DNA of 64,000 bases from Vibrio hannami (GTDB lineage Bacteria > Pseudomonadota > Gammaproteobacteria > Enterobacterales > Vibrionaceae). Numbering within the stretch: position 1 is the stretch's first letter; each line of letters begins with the position of its first letter. Below, piece after piece: positions 30,099 through 38,840 of the stretch. The notes below the pieces were generated by a model, which was given only the letters and a program-made list of their open reading frames with translations, had not been told where the DNA came from and ran no database searches. The stretch covers positions 186,001 through 250,000 of the forward strand of contig NZ_JARQZP010000006.1 of NCBI RefSeq assembly GCF_029589055.1, given 5' to 3'. A program made the translations under genes and the position numbers.

Positions 30099-32882
30099 AT
30101 GGCAAGCATTCCAGAAAACCCACTCATTCTTATCGATGGTTCATCCTATCTCTACCGAGCTTTTCACGCATACCCAGGCACTATGAGCAATGGCGACATT
30201 CCTACCAATGCTGTTTACGGTGTAGTGAACATGCTTAGAAGCATGATGAGGCAATATCCGTCAGATAAAATTGCCGTTATCTTTGACGCCAAAGGTAAAA
30301 CTTTCCGGGATGACATGTATCCAGAGTACAAAGCTAATCGTCCGCCAATGCCTGATGATCTTCGATGCCAGATTGAACCTTTGCACAATGTTATTAAAGC
30401 AATGGGATTACCTCTTATATCTATTCCGGGTGTTGAAGCCGATGATGTGATTGGCACCCTTGCTTCGCAAGCTTCAAAAGCCAGTATGCCTGTATTGATC
30501 AGTACGGGTGATAAGGATATGGCTCAGCTGGTGGATGAAAATGTCACACTTATTAACACCATGACGAATGTTGTGATGGATCGTGAAGGTGTGGTTGAGA
30601 AGTTTGGTATTCCACCTGAGCTGATCATCGATTATCTGGCGCTCATGGGAGATAAAGTCGACAACATTCCTGGTGTACCAGGTGTTGGTGATAAAACCGC
30701 GACAGCCTTACTTCAGGGTATCGGTGGCCTAGATAAACTGTATGAACAGCTAGATGATATTGCTGCACTTGGCTTCCGTGGTTCTAAAACCATGGCTAAG
30801 AAGCTGGTGGACAACAAAGAGAATGCTTTCCTATCTTATGAGCTAGCAACCATCAAACTGGATGTGGAGCTGGAAGAAACGATAGAGTCTCTTGTTAAAG
30901 CGGATCCAAATAAAGATGAACTGATACAGCTTTATGGAAAGTTAACCTTCAAATCATGGCTGAACGAGTTGCTTGAAGGTGGAACTGGAGTTGTTGAGGC
31001 TGATGAAAAGTCTGGTCGTACGCCATCTTCAGCTGCTAGTGAAATGAATACCTCTGCAGTAACGATCGATCGTAGCCAGTATGAAACGATTCTGGATAAA
31101 GAAAGTTTCACTAAGTGGCTGGATAAACTAAAAGCTGCTGATGTTTTTGCTTTTGATACGGAAACTGACAGTCTGGATTATATGGTCGCGAACCTTGTTG
31201 GTCTGTCGTTTGCGGTTGAAGAGGGAGTTGCTGCTTATGTACCAGTTGCGCATGACTACTTGGATGCACCTGAGCAGTTGGACAGAGAGTGGGCTCTTGA
31301 ACAGCTAAAGCCTATTCTTGAAGATGAAAGTCAGGCAAAAGTAGGTCAGAACCTAAAGTACGATGCAAGCGTGCTTGCTCGTTACGATATCGAGATGAAA
31401 GGTATCAAGCATGACACTATGCTGGCTTCCTACGTATATAACAGCGTGGGTGGCAAGCATGATATGGATAGCCTTGCATTACGCTTCTTACAACATAGCT
31501 GTATCTCATTTGAAAGCATTGCGGGTAAAGGTAAAAACCAGCTGACTTTTAACCAGATTGATCTAGAGCAGGCAGCGCCTTATGCAGCGGAAGATGCAGA
31601 TGTCACTCTGCGCCTTCATAATCGTCTGATTGAAAATATCGATCAGGATGAAAAGCTTAAGTCGGTCTATGAAGAGATAGAAGTGCCTCTTGTTCCAGTG
31701 CTGTCTCGAATAGAGAGGGCGGGTGTATTTATTGATGATATGTTGCTTGGTGCGCAGTCGCAGGAAATTGCAGTTCGTCTTGAACAGCTAGAGCAGGAAG
31801 CGTATGAGATTGCCGGTGAAGAGTTTAATCTAAGCTCTCCAAAACAGTTGCAGGCTATTTTATTTGAGAAAATGGGCTTGCCAGTTGTGAAGAAAACACC
31901 TTCTGGCGCGCCATCAACCAATGAAGAAGTGCTTCAGGAGCTAGCGCTGGATTACCCGTTGCCAAAACGTATCCTTGAATATCGTGGTCTGGCTAAACTG
32001 AAATCTACCTACACAGATAAACTACCTAAGATGATTAACCCAGAGACAGGAAGGGTACACACCTCTTATCATCAGGCGGTTACAGCTACAGGTCGTTTAT
32101 CGTCTACGGATCCTAATCTGCAGAACATCCCAATCCGTAACGAAGAAGGACGTCGTATACGTCAGGCGTTCGTTGCACCTCACGGTTGGAAGATTCTTGC
32201 AGTGGACTACTCCCAGATTGAGCTGCGAATTATGGCTCATTTGTCGGGTGATAAGGCTCTTCTTGATGCGTTCAAGCATGGCAAAGATATCCATGCTGCA
32301 ACCGCAGCAGAAGTGCTTGGTATTGATATTGAGCAGGTAAGCAGCGAGCAACGTCGTAGAGCCAAAGCGATTAACTTCGGTCTAATTTATGGCATGAGCG
32401 CATTTGGTCTGGCTAAACAGTTAGGGATTCCTCGTGGTGAAGCTCAGAGCTATATGGATACCTATTTTGAGCGCTACCCTGGCGTTATGCAGTATATGGA
32501 AGACACCCGGGCTCAGGCTTCAGAGCAGGGTTATGTTGAGACTCTATTTGGACGTCGTCTGCATTTACCAGAGATCAAGTCACGGAATGGAATGCGCAGA
32601 AAAGCTGCTGAACGAGCTGCGATTAATGCCCCAATGCAAGGTACTGCCGCAGATATTATTAAGAAGGCGATGCTTCTGGTTGATGAATGGATTCAGACTG
32701 AAGGTAATGATCGGGTTCGACTGTTAATGCAAGTACATGATGAACTTGTATTTGAAGTTGAAGAGGGCGCATTAACTGAAATTGAAAGTAAAGTACAAAA
32801 CCTAATGGAATCAGCCGCTACTCTGGATGTACCTTTAGTTGCTGATGCTGGACATGGTGATAACTGGGATCAGGCTCATTAG
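30099..32882 (+). CDS. polA: DNA polymerase I
   Basis: Repair and Okazaki-fragment polymerase, 927 residues (E. coli 928). Three domains are present: a 5'-3' exonuclease (residues 1-290, with VEADDVIGT and the H3[16 protein letters not shown]), a 3'-5' proofreading domain (about 325-520) with the metal-binding FDTETDSLD intact, and the polymerase with motif A DYSQIELR, motif [14 protein letters not shown] and motif [10 protein letters not shown]. All catalytic residues visible are intact. Upstream lies a GATC- and DnaA-box-containing region; downstream is spf. Confidence 0.98.
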   Translation: MASIPENPLILIDGSSYLYRAFHAYPGTMSNGDIPTNAVYGVVNMLRSMMRQYPSDKIAVIFDAKGKTFRDDMYPEYKANRPPMPDDLRCQIEPLHNVIKAMGLPLISIPGVEADDVIGTLASQASKASMPVLISTGDKDMAQLVDENVTLINTMTNVVMDREGVVEKFGIPPELIIDYLALMGDKVDNIPGVPGVGDKTATALLQGIGGLDKLYEQLDDIAALGFRGSKTMAKKLVDNKENAFLSYELATIKLDVELEETIESLVKADPNKDELIQLYGKLTFKSWLNELLEGGTGVVEADEKSGRTPSSAASEMNTSAVTIDRSQYETILDKESFTKWLDKLKAADVFAFDTETDSLDYMVANLVGLSFAVEEGVAAYVPVAHDYLDAPEQLDREWALEQLKPILEDESQAKVGQNLKYDASVLARYDIEMKGIKHDTMLASYVYNSVGGKHDMDSLALRFLQHSCISFESIAGKGKNQLTFNQIDLEQAAPYAAEDADVTLRLHNRLIENIDQDEKLKSVYEEIEVPLVPVLSRIERAGVFIDDMLLGAQSQEIAVRLEQLEQEAYEIAGEEFNLSSPKQLQAILFEKMGLPVVKKTPSGAPSTNEEVLQELALDYPLPKRILEYRGLAKLKSTYTDKLPKMINPETGRVHTSYHQAVTATGRLSSTDPNLQNIPIRNEEGRRIRQAFVAPHGWKILAVDYSQIELRIMAHLSGDKALLDAFKHGKDIHAATAAEVLGIDIEQVSSEQRRRAKAINFGLIYGMSAFGLAKQLGIPRGEAQSYMDTYFERYPGVMQYMEDTRAQASEQGYVETLFGRRLHLPEIKSRNGMRRKAAERAAINAPMQGTAADIIKKAMLLVDEWIQTEGNDRVRLLMQVHDELVFEVEEGALTEIESKVQNLMESAATLDVPLVADAGHGDNWDQAH

Positions 32883-32914
32883 ACACTTTTTAGCTAAAAA
32901 GTAAAAAATAGTAT

Positions 32915-32946
32915 GAGCCAGCGCACAGCGCTGGCTTATTTTATTT
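32915..32946 (+). terminator. Terminator of polA
   Basis: An 8-bp perfect stem (32916-32923 with 32929-32936), five-base loop and a T-rich tail, 34 bases past the polA stop. Confidence 0.85.
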
Positions 32947-33021
32947 TTGAATAAAGTTTTATGCCAGAAGCTCATGTATGTAGCTAAATAAAAGTTTAAT
33001 GAAAAAAAATTACAAAAAGGG

Positions 33022-33050
33022 TTTGCAAAGACGCTCAATTGTTGTACATT
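33022..33050 (+). promoter_or_regulatory. spf (Spot 42) promoter
   Basis: -35 TTTGCA (33022-33027), 17-base spacer, -10 TACATT (33045-33050), start at 33058. In E. coli this promoter is repressed by CRP-cAMP; I cannot mark a clear CRP site here. Confidence 0.7.
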
Positions 33051-33057
33051 AACTCTC

Positions 33058-33165
33058 GTAGGGTACAGAGGTAAGATGTTCTATCTTTCAGACCTTTTGT
33101 TTCACGTTATTGGATTAGGCTGATTCAGCCGCCCCGGTCAGTTTTTGACCGGGGCGTTTTTTATT
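33058..33165 (+). ncRNA. spf: Spot 42 small RNA
   Basis: Hfq-binding sRNA of carbon metabolism (in E. coli it represses galK and other sugar and TCA genes when cAMP is low). The first 35 nt, starting GTAGGGTACAGAGGTAAG, match E. coli Spot 42. The middle differs slightly, and the terminator is a perfect 10-bp stem (33131-33140 with 33146-33155) followed by T6. The position between polA and engB is the same as in E. coli. About 108 nt. Confidence 0.96.
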
Positions 33166-33452
33166 GGGCGAAATAAAAAGTCGAACCAAAGCCAGTTTTA
33201 ATAAAATCAATTACTTAGCGTAACTCATTTGACGCTGGGTACTTTCCATAAATCTTCAAAGTTATCCAAAGAAATCACTTTCAAATAGTTAAATAATTTT
33301 AGTAAACACTAATAACCTTATGTTTATTGGTATTTTATCGCTAAGTCGTCTTTATTTAAGTATTGTAATTTTAGTTCTTCTTGGTGTGGTTATTTATAGA
33401 TAAAAAAAGTGGTGCATTTTAAAATGTATGGGTGTTGTCAGCTTTGGGAGTT

Positions 33453-33597
33453 GTTTTATTCAGATAAAACGAGACCGATGATGGATTTAGAAGGAGAGGT
33501 TGTTGCGATTTAATTTTAATTATTGAATCATGTTCGGATAATAATAAATACCTCCTAATTCTCTCCCGTTACCCCACCTTATCAGGTGGGGATTTTT
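33453..33597 (+). ncRNA. Candidate unannotated small RNA with intrinsic terminator
   Basis: The 449-base gap between spf and engB contains a plus-strand terminator (8-bp perfect stem 33572-33579 with 33584-33591, then T5) that no annotated gene uses: spf has its own and engB runs the other way. Upstream are a perfect 7-bp hairpin (33453-33459 with 33464-33470), an AT-rich hairpin around 33519-33546, and C-rich single strands (CCTCCT, CTCTCCC) that could pair with ribosome-binding sites. A tiny ORF (33478-33513, 11 codons, MMDLEGEVVAI) lies inside. No convincing promoter was found. The rest of the gap (33166-33452) is AT-rich with nothing recognised. Confidence 0.4.
33572..33597 (+). terminator. 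Orphan plus-strand terminator before engB
   Basis: CCCCACCT pairs with AGGTGGGG around a four-base loop, followed by TTTTT. The T run is on the plus strand only, so it cannot serve engB. Confidence 0.8.
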
Positions 33598-33614
33598 ATG
33601 GGAGCTTGTAGCTT

Positions 33615-34274
33615 TTATTCTGCTTCGTCGCTTTCAGCGTCCTCGGCATCAATAACGCTGTTCATCTCAAGCGCAGGTGCAAACCAGCTGTCCAGAGTGT
33701 TTCTTAGCTGATCGACACCGATGCCTTTCAGAGAAGAGAAAACATCAACTTTTACATCACCACCAAACGCTAATGAAGCTTCACGGATCTTTAGAAGGGT
33801 TGCTTTTCTTGCACCACTTTTCAGTTTGTCTGCTTTAGTAAGTAGTACCTGAACCGGGATATTGGATTCAACAGCCCAGTAAATTAGTTGCTGGTCGAGA
33901 TCTTTCATCGGGTGACGAATATCCATTAACACAACCAGACCTTTCAGACATTCACGCTTTTGAAGATATTCACCCAATGACTTTTGCCACTTTTTCTTCA
34001 TTTCCAGAGGTACCTGAGCGAAACCGTATCCCGGAAGGTCTACGATATGGCAGTTTTCCTGAACCTTGAAAAGGTTAATCAGCTGAGTTCGGCCTGGTGT
34101 CTTACTGGTTTTTGCCAGATTTCGTTGATTAGTCAGGCGGTTTAAAGAACTTGATTTACCTGCATTTGAGCGTCCTGCAAAAGCAACTTCGATCCCTTCA
34201 TCCTCGGGAAGGTGACGAATGTCGGGTGCACTAGTGATGAAATGCGTATTTTGGTAATGAATTTTAACGCTCAA
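33615..34274 (-). CDS. engB: Ribosome biogenesis GTPase EngB (YihA/YsxC)
   Basis: Essential GTPase for 50S assembly; 219 residues. G1 [10 protein letters not shown]2 region TPGRTQ, G3 DLPGYG, G4 TKAD. The start is TTG 34274 ([12 protein letters not shown]), with TGGAG 6 bases upstream; the four residues added by 34286 are not in the family. Acidic C-terminal tail ([11 protein letters not shown]). Divergent from cytochrome c4; spf-engB order as in E. coli. Confidence 0.95.
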   Translation of the reverse strand: MSVKIHYQNTHFITSAPDIRHLPEDEGIEVAFAGRSNAGKSSSLNRLTNQRNLAKTSKTPGRTQLINLFKVQENCHIVDLPGYGFAQVPLEMKKKWQKSLGEYLQKRECLKGLVVLMDIRHPMKDLDQQLIYWAVESNIPVQVLLTKADKLKSGARKATLLKIREASLAFGGDVKVDVFSSLKGIGVDQLRNTLDSWFAPALEMNSVIDAEDAESDEAE

Positions 34275-34414
34275 TGTTAACTCCATCTGACTTTATGTAG
34301 TCAGTTGATTGATTTTTTGTTAATTTGTGTAAAATACACACGAAAGGTCGCCTATTGTATCACGACAATAATTTATAGGTGGTACTGGAAGCTCAATAAT
34401 TATAATGGAATGTC

Positions 34415-35032
34415 ATGAAAAAATTAGCGCTAATCTTGAGCCTGTTTGCCAGCTTTACTGTTTGGGCTCAAGGGAATATTGAGGCTGGCAAAGCAAAAAC
34501 CGCAACTTGTGTTGCATGTCATGGTGCAGATGGTAATAGCCTTATTACTAACTATCCAAAATTGGCAGGTCAGCACGAAACCTACATTAAAAAACAGCTT
34601 GCAGAGTTAAAGCTTGGTGGTGAAACAGCTGGAGAAAAAGGGCGTTACGACCCGGTAATGAGCCCAATGGCAATGCCACTTTCTGAGCAGGATATGGCAG
34701 ATCTGGCTGCTTACTATGCATCTCTTCCTATCTCTGACAACTCAACCCCAGAAAATGTTGTAGAGCAAGGTAAGGTACTTTACCTCGCTGGAGACAAAGA
34801 GCGTGGCTTAACCGCTTGTATTGCATGTCATGGCCCAAGAGGTAATGGCACTGAGTTGTCAGGATTCCCTAAGATCTCTGGTCAGCACGCAGATTACGTT
34901 AAACTGCAGCTTGAGAAGTTCCGTAAAGGTGAACGAAGCAACGATCTGAATGGCATGATGCAAGATGTTGCAAAACTTCTGACTGATGAAGATATTGAGA
35001 TTCTATCTAAGTATGTTGGTGGTCTTCACTAA
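34415..35032 (+). CDS. Periplasmic diheme cytochrome c4
   Basis: Exported electron carrier of 205 residues. The signal peptide ends VWAQG. Two class I cytochrome domains carry CVACH (residues 32-36) and CIACH (135-139), each with a distal Met in the following loop. Cytochrome c4 donates electrons to cbb3-type oxidases. ATG 34415 has a TGGAA box. Monocistronic, with its own terminator. Confidence 0.94.
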   Translation: MKKLALILSLFASFTVWAQGNIEAGKAKTATCVACHGADGNSLITNYPKLAGQHETYIKKQLAELKLGGETAGEKGRYDPVMSPMAMPLSEQDMADLAAYYASLPISDNSTPENVVEQGKVLYLAGDKERGLTACIACHGPRGNGTELSGFPKISGQHADYVKLQLEKFRKGERSNDLNGMMQDVAKLLTDEDIEILSKYVGGLH

Positions 35033-35055
35033 TAGCAGATAGCTCTAAAATTTTT

Positions 35056-35095
35056 AAAGCCACGGCGAGAAATGTTCTGTTGTGGCTTTTTTTGT
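35056..35095 (+). terminator. Terminator of cytochrome c4 gene
   Basis: An 8-bp stem (35056-35063 with 35082-35089) around an 18-base loop and a T-run tail. Confidence 0.75.
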
Positions 35096-35148
35096 GACTA
35101 ATTTCACTGGCTGTAAATGTAAGCATAGTGGGATATGTCTTTGTACCT

Positions 35149-35164
35149 TGTGAGACATCTGCCA
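35149..35164 (+). promoter_or_regulatory. VarA/UvrY (GacA-type) response-regulator box upstream of csr RNA
   Basis: TGTGAGACATCTGCCA resembles the E. coli UvrY site TGTGAGAGATCTCTTACA found before csrB and csrC. It is about 130 bases upstream of the predicted RNA start. A further TGTAAATGTAAG lies at 35112-35123. Fits activation by the VarS/VarA system. Confidence 0.65.
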
Positions 35165-35284
35165 TTTGTTTCGAAAATGCTTTTTATAACTTGTTGAAAA
35201 GCATGGCCTGAAAAATTCTTTAGAAAAAAAGATACGCTTTTTTATTTCTCTTTCTTGTCTGAAAGGTGGAATAGAGTAAATTAT

Positions 35285-35582
35285 ACCTCAAGCAAGGAGC
35301 TACTGTTCTTCAGGAAGAAGATAACCAATGGCAGGGAGTCATTGGAACATGGATGGTTAATTCGTTTCTAGGATGAAACAGGTTAAGGATACGGCTTGGG
35401 ATGAGCCTTGCAACAGGATGTTGTAGGAGTAGTAAAACGCATCAGGATGATGGCAAACGAGAATTTGCACGGAAAGCACTAACAACATAAGGAATGTTGT
35501 GTTTGTTCGCAGTTTGCACACACAGTTTATTTGCCACTTTTTCAGGCAATTTAGTAAGCGATAGGTTTCTATCGCTTTTTTT
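35285..35582 (+). ncRNA. csrC: CsrB/CsrC-family small RNA (CsrA sponge)
   Basis: CsrA-sequestering RNA of about 300 nt. Thirteen GGA motifs occur between 35296 and 35493, many in the typical context (CAGGA, AAGGA, TAGGA, CAGGATG), spaced 10-25 bases apart, as in the CsrA-binding hairpin loops of CsrB/CsrC. It ends in a 9-bp stem (35556-35564 with 35569-35577) and T7. A TTGTCT/TAAATT promoter pair lies just upstream, with a VarA-type box further up. The place between engB and yihI is that of E. coli csrC. Vibrios carry several copies (csrB, csrC, csrD), so the symbol is by position. Confidence 0.88.
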
Positions 35583-35596
35583 ATTTCCGCAGGACG

Positions 35597-36742
35597 CTAT
35601 TTCTTGCCGACCTTCTTACCGATAAAGAATCCAAGCCCAAATGGCGCAAAGAAGATAACGAGTACGAACAGGATAAAGTAGATCAGAACATCTTTGATTA
35701 GCCTGGTTAGTTCTTGTATCGCTAAAGAAACCACATCCTTAGATAATTTGTCCAAATCCTTGGTCATTAGTGCTCGTTGCTCGGATACCATCACCCCAAT
35801 TTCGGTGCGCTCGCGCTCTACCATTTTCTCAAATGCTTGTCGCTCTTCACCAAGTTTGACCATCTGTTCTGAGGTCATTGAGTTAAGGTCATTGAGTAGT
35901 GGCTGTAGCTCTTTACCCATCTGCTTCGCGAGAAACTGCATATATTCGGGATTGTTTACCACGAAGTCCTGAAATTTATCAGACGATTGCGTAATGCTCT
36001 CCAAAGTCTGGTTAACTTTTTCACCACTAACTGTACTGTTTAAAGCAATCAGTTCTGCTTTCCAGGTCATAATTTTCGGTGTTTGCTCTGAAACCAGACT
36101 CAAACGGTCGGAGACGTCACCCAAAGCTTCCGGCATAGTGCCAAGCGTGCTTACTGCTTCGGTTTCATCAAGCCCCTGGTGTTTTAGCCAGGCATCAAAA
36201 GCTGGGGTGCGTCGAAACCAGATCTCTTCAAACCGATGGTTATTGGCAAACTCCAGTACAAACTTGCTACTAGATTGATAGGACTGATCATCCAGCATAC
36301 GCCTGGCTAGCTGTTCTATCTTGGTCGTCAGTGCTTTACTGGTTAACACCGCATCGTCGTCATCAAAGAGCGCTTTACCAGCACCAGTCTCGAAGAACTG
36401 TTCCATTTGTAGAGTGAACACCCAGGAGTCAATCAAACCAGCCGTGGGAGAAACCTGATAGGCTGACTGCTGCATTCCTTCAAGCGCGTAGATTTGCCAC
36501 AAAAGGATATTTGTTTGGTTCTGCTTATCATTTGGTGCGTATAAGCGAGAGGTGCGCTCGGCACTATCCTCAACCTGAGTAAAAAACGTTTTAGCGTATT
36601 CACGGGTCAGAATACGCATATTTAGCTCTTGTTGAGTTAGCGGCGTTGTCTGAGAGTCAAACTTAACTTCCAGCAATGAACAGGCTGACAATGATACTGC
36701 TATAAGTAGGATAGAAAAGGGTTTAAGCAGTTTTTGCAACAT
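35597..36742 (-). CDS. Lipoprotein with coiled coil and C-terminal membrane helix, unknown function
   Basis: About 381 residues, no family recognised. The N terminus MLQKLLKPFSILLIAVSLSAC has a good lipobox (LSAC). The middle is helical, with a coiled coil about residues 270-345 (QAFEKMVERERTEIGVMV). A membrane helix (FILFVLVIFFAPFGLGFFIG) and a Lys-rich end close the protein. Lipid anchor at one end and membrane segment at the other would pin both ends to membranes. ATG 36742 chosen for the signal; the frame is open to 36781. Its stop lies 14 bases after the csr RNA terminator, convergent with it. Confidence 0.7.
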   Translation of the reverse strand: MLQKLLKPFSILLIAVSLSACSLLEVKFDSQTTPLTQQELNMRILTREYAKTFFTQVEDSAERTSRLYAPNDKQNQTNILLWQIYALEGMQQSAYQVSPTAGLIDSWVFTLQMEQFFETGAGKALFDDDDAVLTSKALTTKIEQLARRMLDDQSYQSSSKFVLEFANNHRFEEIWFRRTPAFDAWLKHQGLDETEAVSTLGTMPEALGDVSDRLSLVSEQTPKIMTWKAELIALNSTVSGEKVNQTLESITQSSDKFQDFVVNNPEYMQFLAKQMGKELQPLLNDLNSMTSEQMVKLGEERQAFEKMVERERTEIGVMVSEQRALMTKDLDKLSKDVVSLAIQELTRLIKDVLIYFILFVLVIFFAPFGLGFFIGKKVGKK

Positions 36743-36926
36743 AGTTGGTGGAGTCCAGGAGTATAGTGGTAGTTTAATCATTTAATTTTACTCTTAGGGT
36801 GACTGTTGGTCAGCACAGTGATATTACAATTTACGTGAATATTACTTAAGACGCCTGCTGCTTTTTTACTCCACTTATGCTCTCTTTTCTGCTATGTTTC
36901 GCATCCCCTAATTAAAGGATGCATCT

Positions 36927-37565
36927 ATGTACACTTGTCCTTTGTGTGAGCAGACGAATTCGCAGCTATTTTATCAGGATAAACACCGCCCTTATTATCG
37001 GTGTGAGCACTGTATGCTGGTATTTGTGCCAGAGGAATACAGGTTAGATGCAGAGAGAGAAAAAGCCTTCTATGATCTGCACAACAATGATCCTCTGGAT
37101 GATGGGTATCGTAGGTTTCTGTCAAGAATGTCTATACCTATGACAGAAAGACTTGTAGAAAGTCAGCATGGTCTGGATTTTGGTTGTGGGCCTGGTCCGA
37201 CACTCTCTCTTTTATTGGAAGAACAAGGTCATAAAGTTGCGTTGTATGATATTTATTATCACCCGGACACCAAAGTGCTCGAGCACGAATATGACTTTAT
37301 GACAGCCACTGAGGTGATTGAGCATTTGTATCAACCGAATCTGGTGTGGCAACAATGGTTAAGTCTAGTGAAGGCTGGAGGCTGGCTTGGTATTATGACT
37401 AAGCTAGTTATAGATAAAGATGCGTTTGCAAGTTGGCATTATAAAAATGACCTTACGCATGTCTGTTTCTACAGCAGAGAAACGTTTCAGCATCTGGCCG
37501 AGAGAGATAATCTCCAACTAGAATTTATTGGTAATGATGTAATTTTACTGAGGAAACCCCAGTAA
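36927..37565 (+). CDS. Class I SAM-dependent methyltransferase with N-terminal zinc ribbon
   Basis: A 212-residue protein. Residues 4-29 hold two CxxC pairs (C4xxC7, C26xxC29), a zinc-ribbon of the kind seen before some methyltransferases. The SAM motif LDFGCGPGP is at about residue 83, followed by ATEVIEHL and a GGWLGIMT strand. The substrate is unknown. Its stop TAA shares one base with the yihI start (TAATG), so the two are translationally coupled and probably in an operon with the DUF2489 gene. Confidence 0.88.
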   Translation: MYTCPLCEQTNSQLFYQDKHRPYYRCEHCMLVFVPEEYRLDAEREKAFYDLHNNDPLDDGYRRFLSRMSIPMTERLVESQHGLDFGCGPGPTLSLLLEEQGHKVALYDIYYHPDTKVLEHEYDFMTATEVIEHLYQPNLVWQQWLSLVKAGGWLGIMTKLVIDKDAFASWHYKNDLTHVCFYSRETFQHLAERDNLQLEFIGNDVILLRKPQ

Positions 37566-38128
37566 TGAGTCGAAAGAAAAAATCGAGAAAGCCAGGTTCT
37601 ACCGGTGACGTAGACCTGATTGTAACTAGAAACCGAAGTGAAGCAGATGTTGAAGGTCGTTTGCGCAAGAAAATGAAGAAGCGTAAAGGGCTTAAAACAG
37701 GTAACAGAAACGCTGAATCTGTTGCAACTAAAGAGAGAAAGGCTTCACAAGCAAAAGATCCGCGTATTGGAAGTAAGAAGAAAATTCCTCTGATCGTTGA
37801 AGCGAAGCCAAAGCAAACTAAGAAAGAGCGCCGTATTTCTGCTGAGAAAGAGCTGGAGATGCTGGAAAATGATGCGCAACTGAATGTATTGCTGGATCGT
37901 ATCGACAACGGTGAGAAGCTAGGTGCAGGATTGCAAAAATACGTCGATGAGAAGTTAGATCGTATTGAAGTTCTGATGAACCAGTTAGGACTCATCGAAC
38001 CTGAAGAGATGGAAGAACCAGCTGAAGAAATTGAGCCGGTTAAAGCTGCAAAACCTAAGAAAGCGTCTTCCGATGACGACCTGTTATCTCAGTTTGAAGA
38101 TCTGGATTTAAACGACTTCAAAAGCTAA
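37565..38128 (+). CDS. yihI: Der GTPase-activating protein YihI
   Basis: YihI stimulates GTP hydrolysis by Der (EngA) in 50S maturation. It is 187 residues: a very basic N half (SRKKKSRKPG, RKKMKKRKGLKTGNRN), a helical middle (LEMLENDAQLNVLLDRIDNGE is the family core) and an acidic tail. The start overlaps the stop of the preceding methyltransferase. In E. coli it lies in the same engB-csrC-yihI-hemN order. Confidence 0.93.
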   Translation: MSRKKKSRKPGSTGDVDLIVTRNRSEADVEGRLRKKMKKRKGLKTGNRNAESVATKERKASQAKDPRIGSKKKIPLIVEAKPKQTKKERRISAEKELEMLENDAQLNVLLDRIDNGEKLGAGLQKYVDEKLDRIEVLMNQLGLIEPEEMEEPAEEIEPVKAAKPKKASSDDDLLSQFEDLDLNDFKS

Positions 38129-38138
38129 GGAGTAGCTG

Positions 38139-38639
38139 ATGAACCTAACTGTACTAATAATACTTGCTGGGATGGTTATTTTGGCGCTTGCCGGATACGC
38201 CCTTAGTTTAATTCTGAAGGTTCGTAAGCAAAGTAAACTTCGTCAGGAGTTTATGGATATCTCTATTGCTAAGCGTAATGCTAACATCTTTGAGAGCGTG
38301 GATACGCTTTGTCTGGCTGGTATTCAAAAGCAGTGTGATTTGGCGGAAGTTAGTATCCGTGTTTATCACATCCTTGATTACGTTCAGGGTGAGCACAGAA
38401 TCGATGTCGAAAAGGAATATCCTGCACTGTTCGAGCTGTTCAGTGTAGTAAAAGATTTTGCCCGTGGTGAGGAGCGCCAGAAGCTAGAGAAGCGTGAGCG
38501 AATGAAGCAGGATCTAGAGCGTCATAAAGCGGAATCTCGACTAACGGATGCGATCACTGAAGAGTTAAAACAGCTTCAAACTCGCATAGCTCCGCTAAGC
38601 GAAGCTCCGAAGGATCAGATCACAGTTACTCAGGCATAA
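38139..38639 (+). CDS. DUF2489 membrane protein
   Basis: A 166-residue protein with one N-terminal membrane helix (residues 4-26) and a cytosolic helical part with two cysteines (TLCLAGIQKQCDL). This matches the uncharacterised DUF2489 family, often next to yihI and hemN. AAGGAG before ATG 38139, 10 bases after yihI. Confidence 0.8.
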   Translation: MNLTVLIILAGMVILALAGYALSLILKVRKQSKLRQEFMDISIAKRNANIFESVDTLCLAGIQKQCDLAEVSIRVYHILDYVQGEHRIDVEKEYPALFELFSVVKDFARGEERQKLEKRERMKQDLERHKAESRLTDAITEELKQLQTRIAPLSEAPKDQITVTQA

Positions 38640-38648
38640 TTGCTTAAA

Positions 38649-38680
38649 CTCTTGCTCCTATTTGGGGCAAGAGCCCTTTA
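38649..38680 (+). terminator. Hairpin after the DUF2489 gene, weak terminator
   Basis: A 10-bp stem with one G-U pair (38649-38658 with 38664-38673), TATTT loop, then CCCTTTATCT; a short T run. Confidence 0.5.
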
Positions 38681-38840
38681 TCTGTATCAATCAAGTGCAT
38701 ACCTCAAAAGGGCTAGTGATCCATCTAGCACTTCTGAACATTTCTTCCGTATTCTGTCCGTTAATACACATTCATATCATACTGATATGGCAAAATAAAC
38801 GGTCACAGCCAAATTAAAGTCGTAAATTGGAATTAAAGCT

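Noticed and set aside
38680..38840. FNR site before hemN
   Set aside because: Only an ATCAA half-site is present; the TTGAT-N4-ATCAA palindrome is missing.
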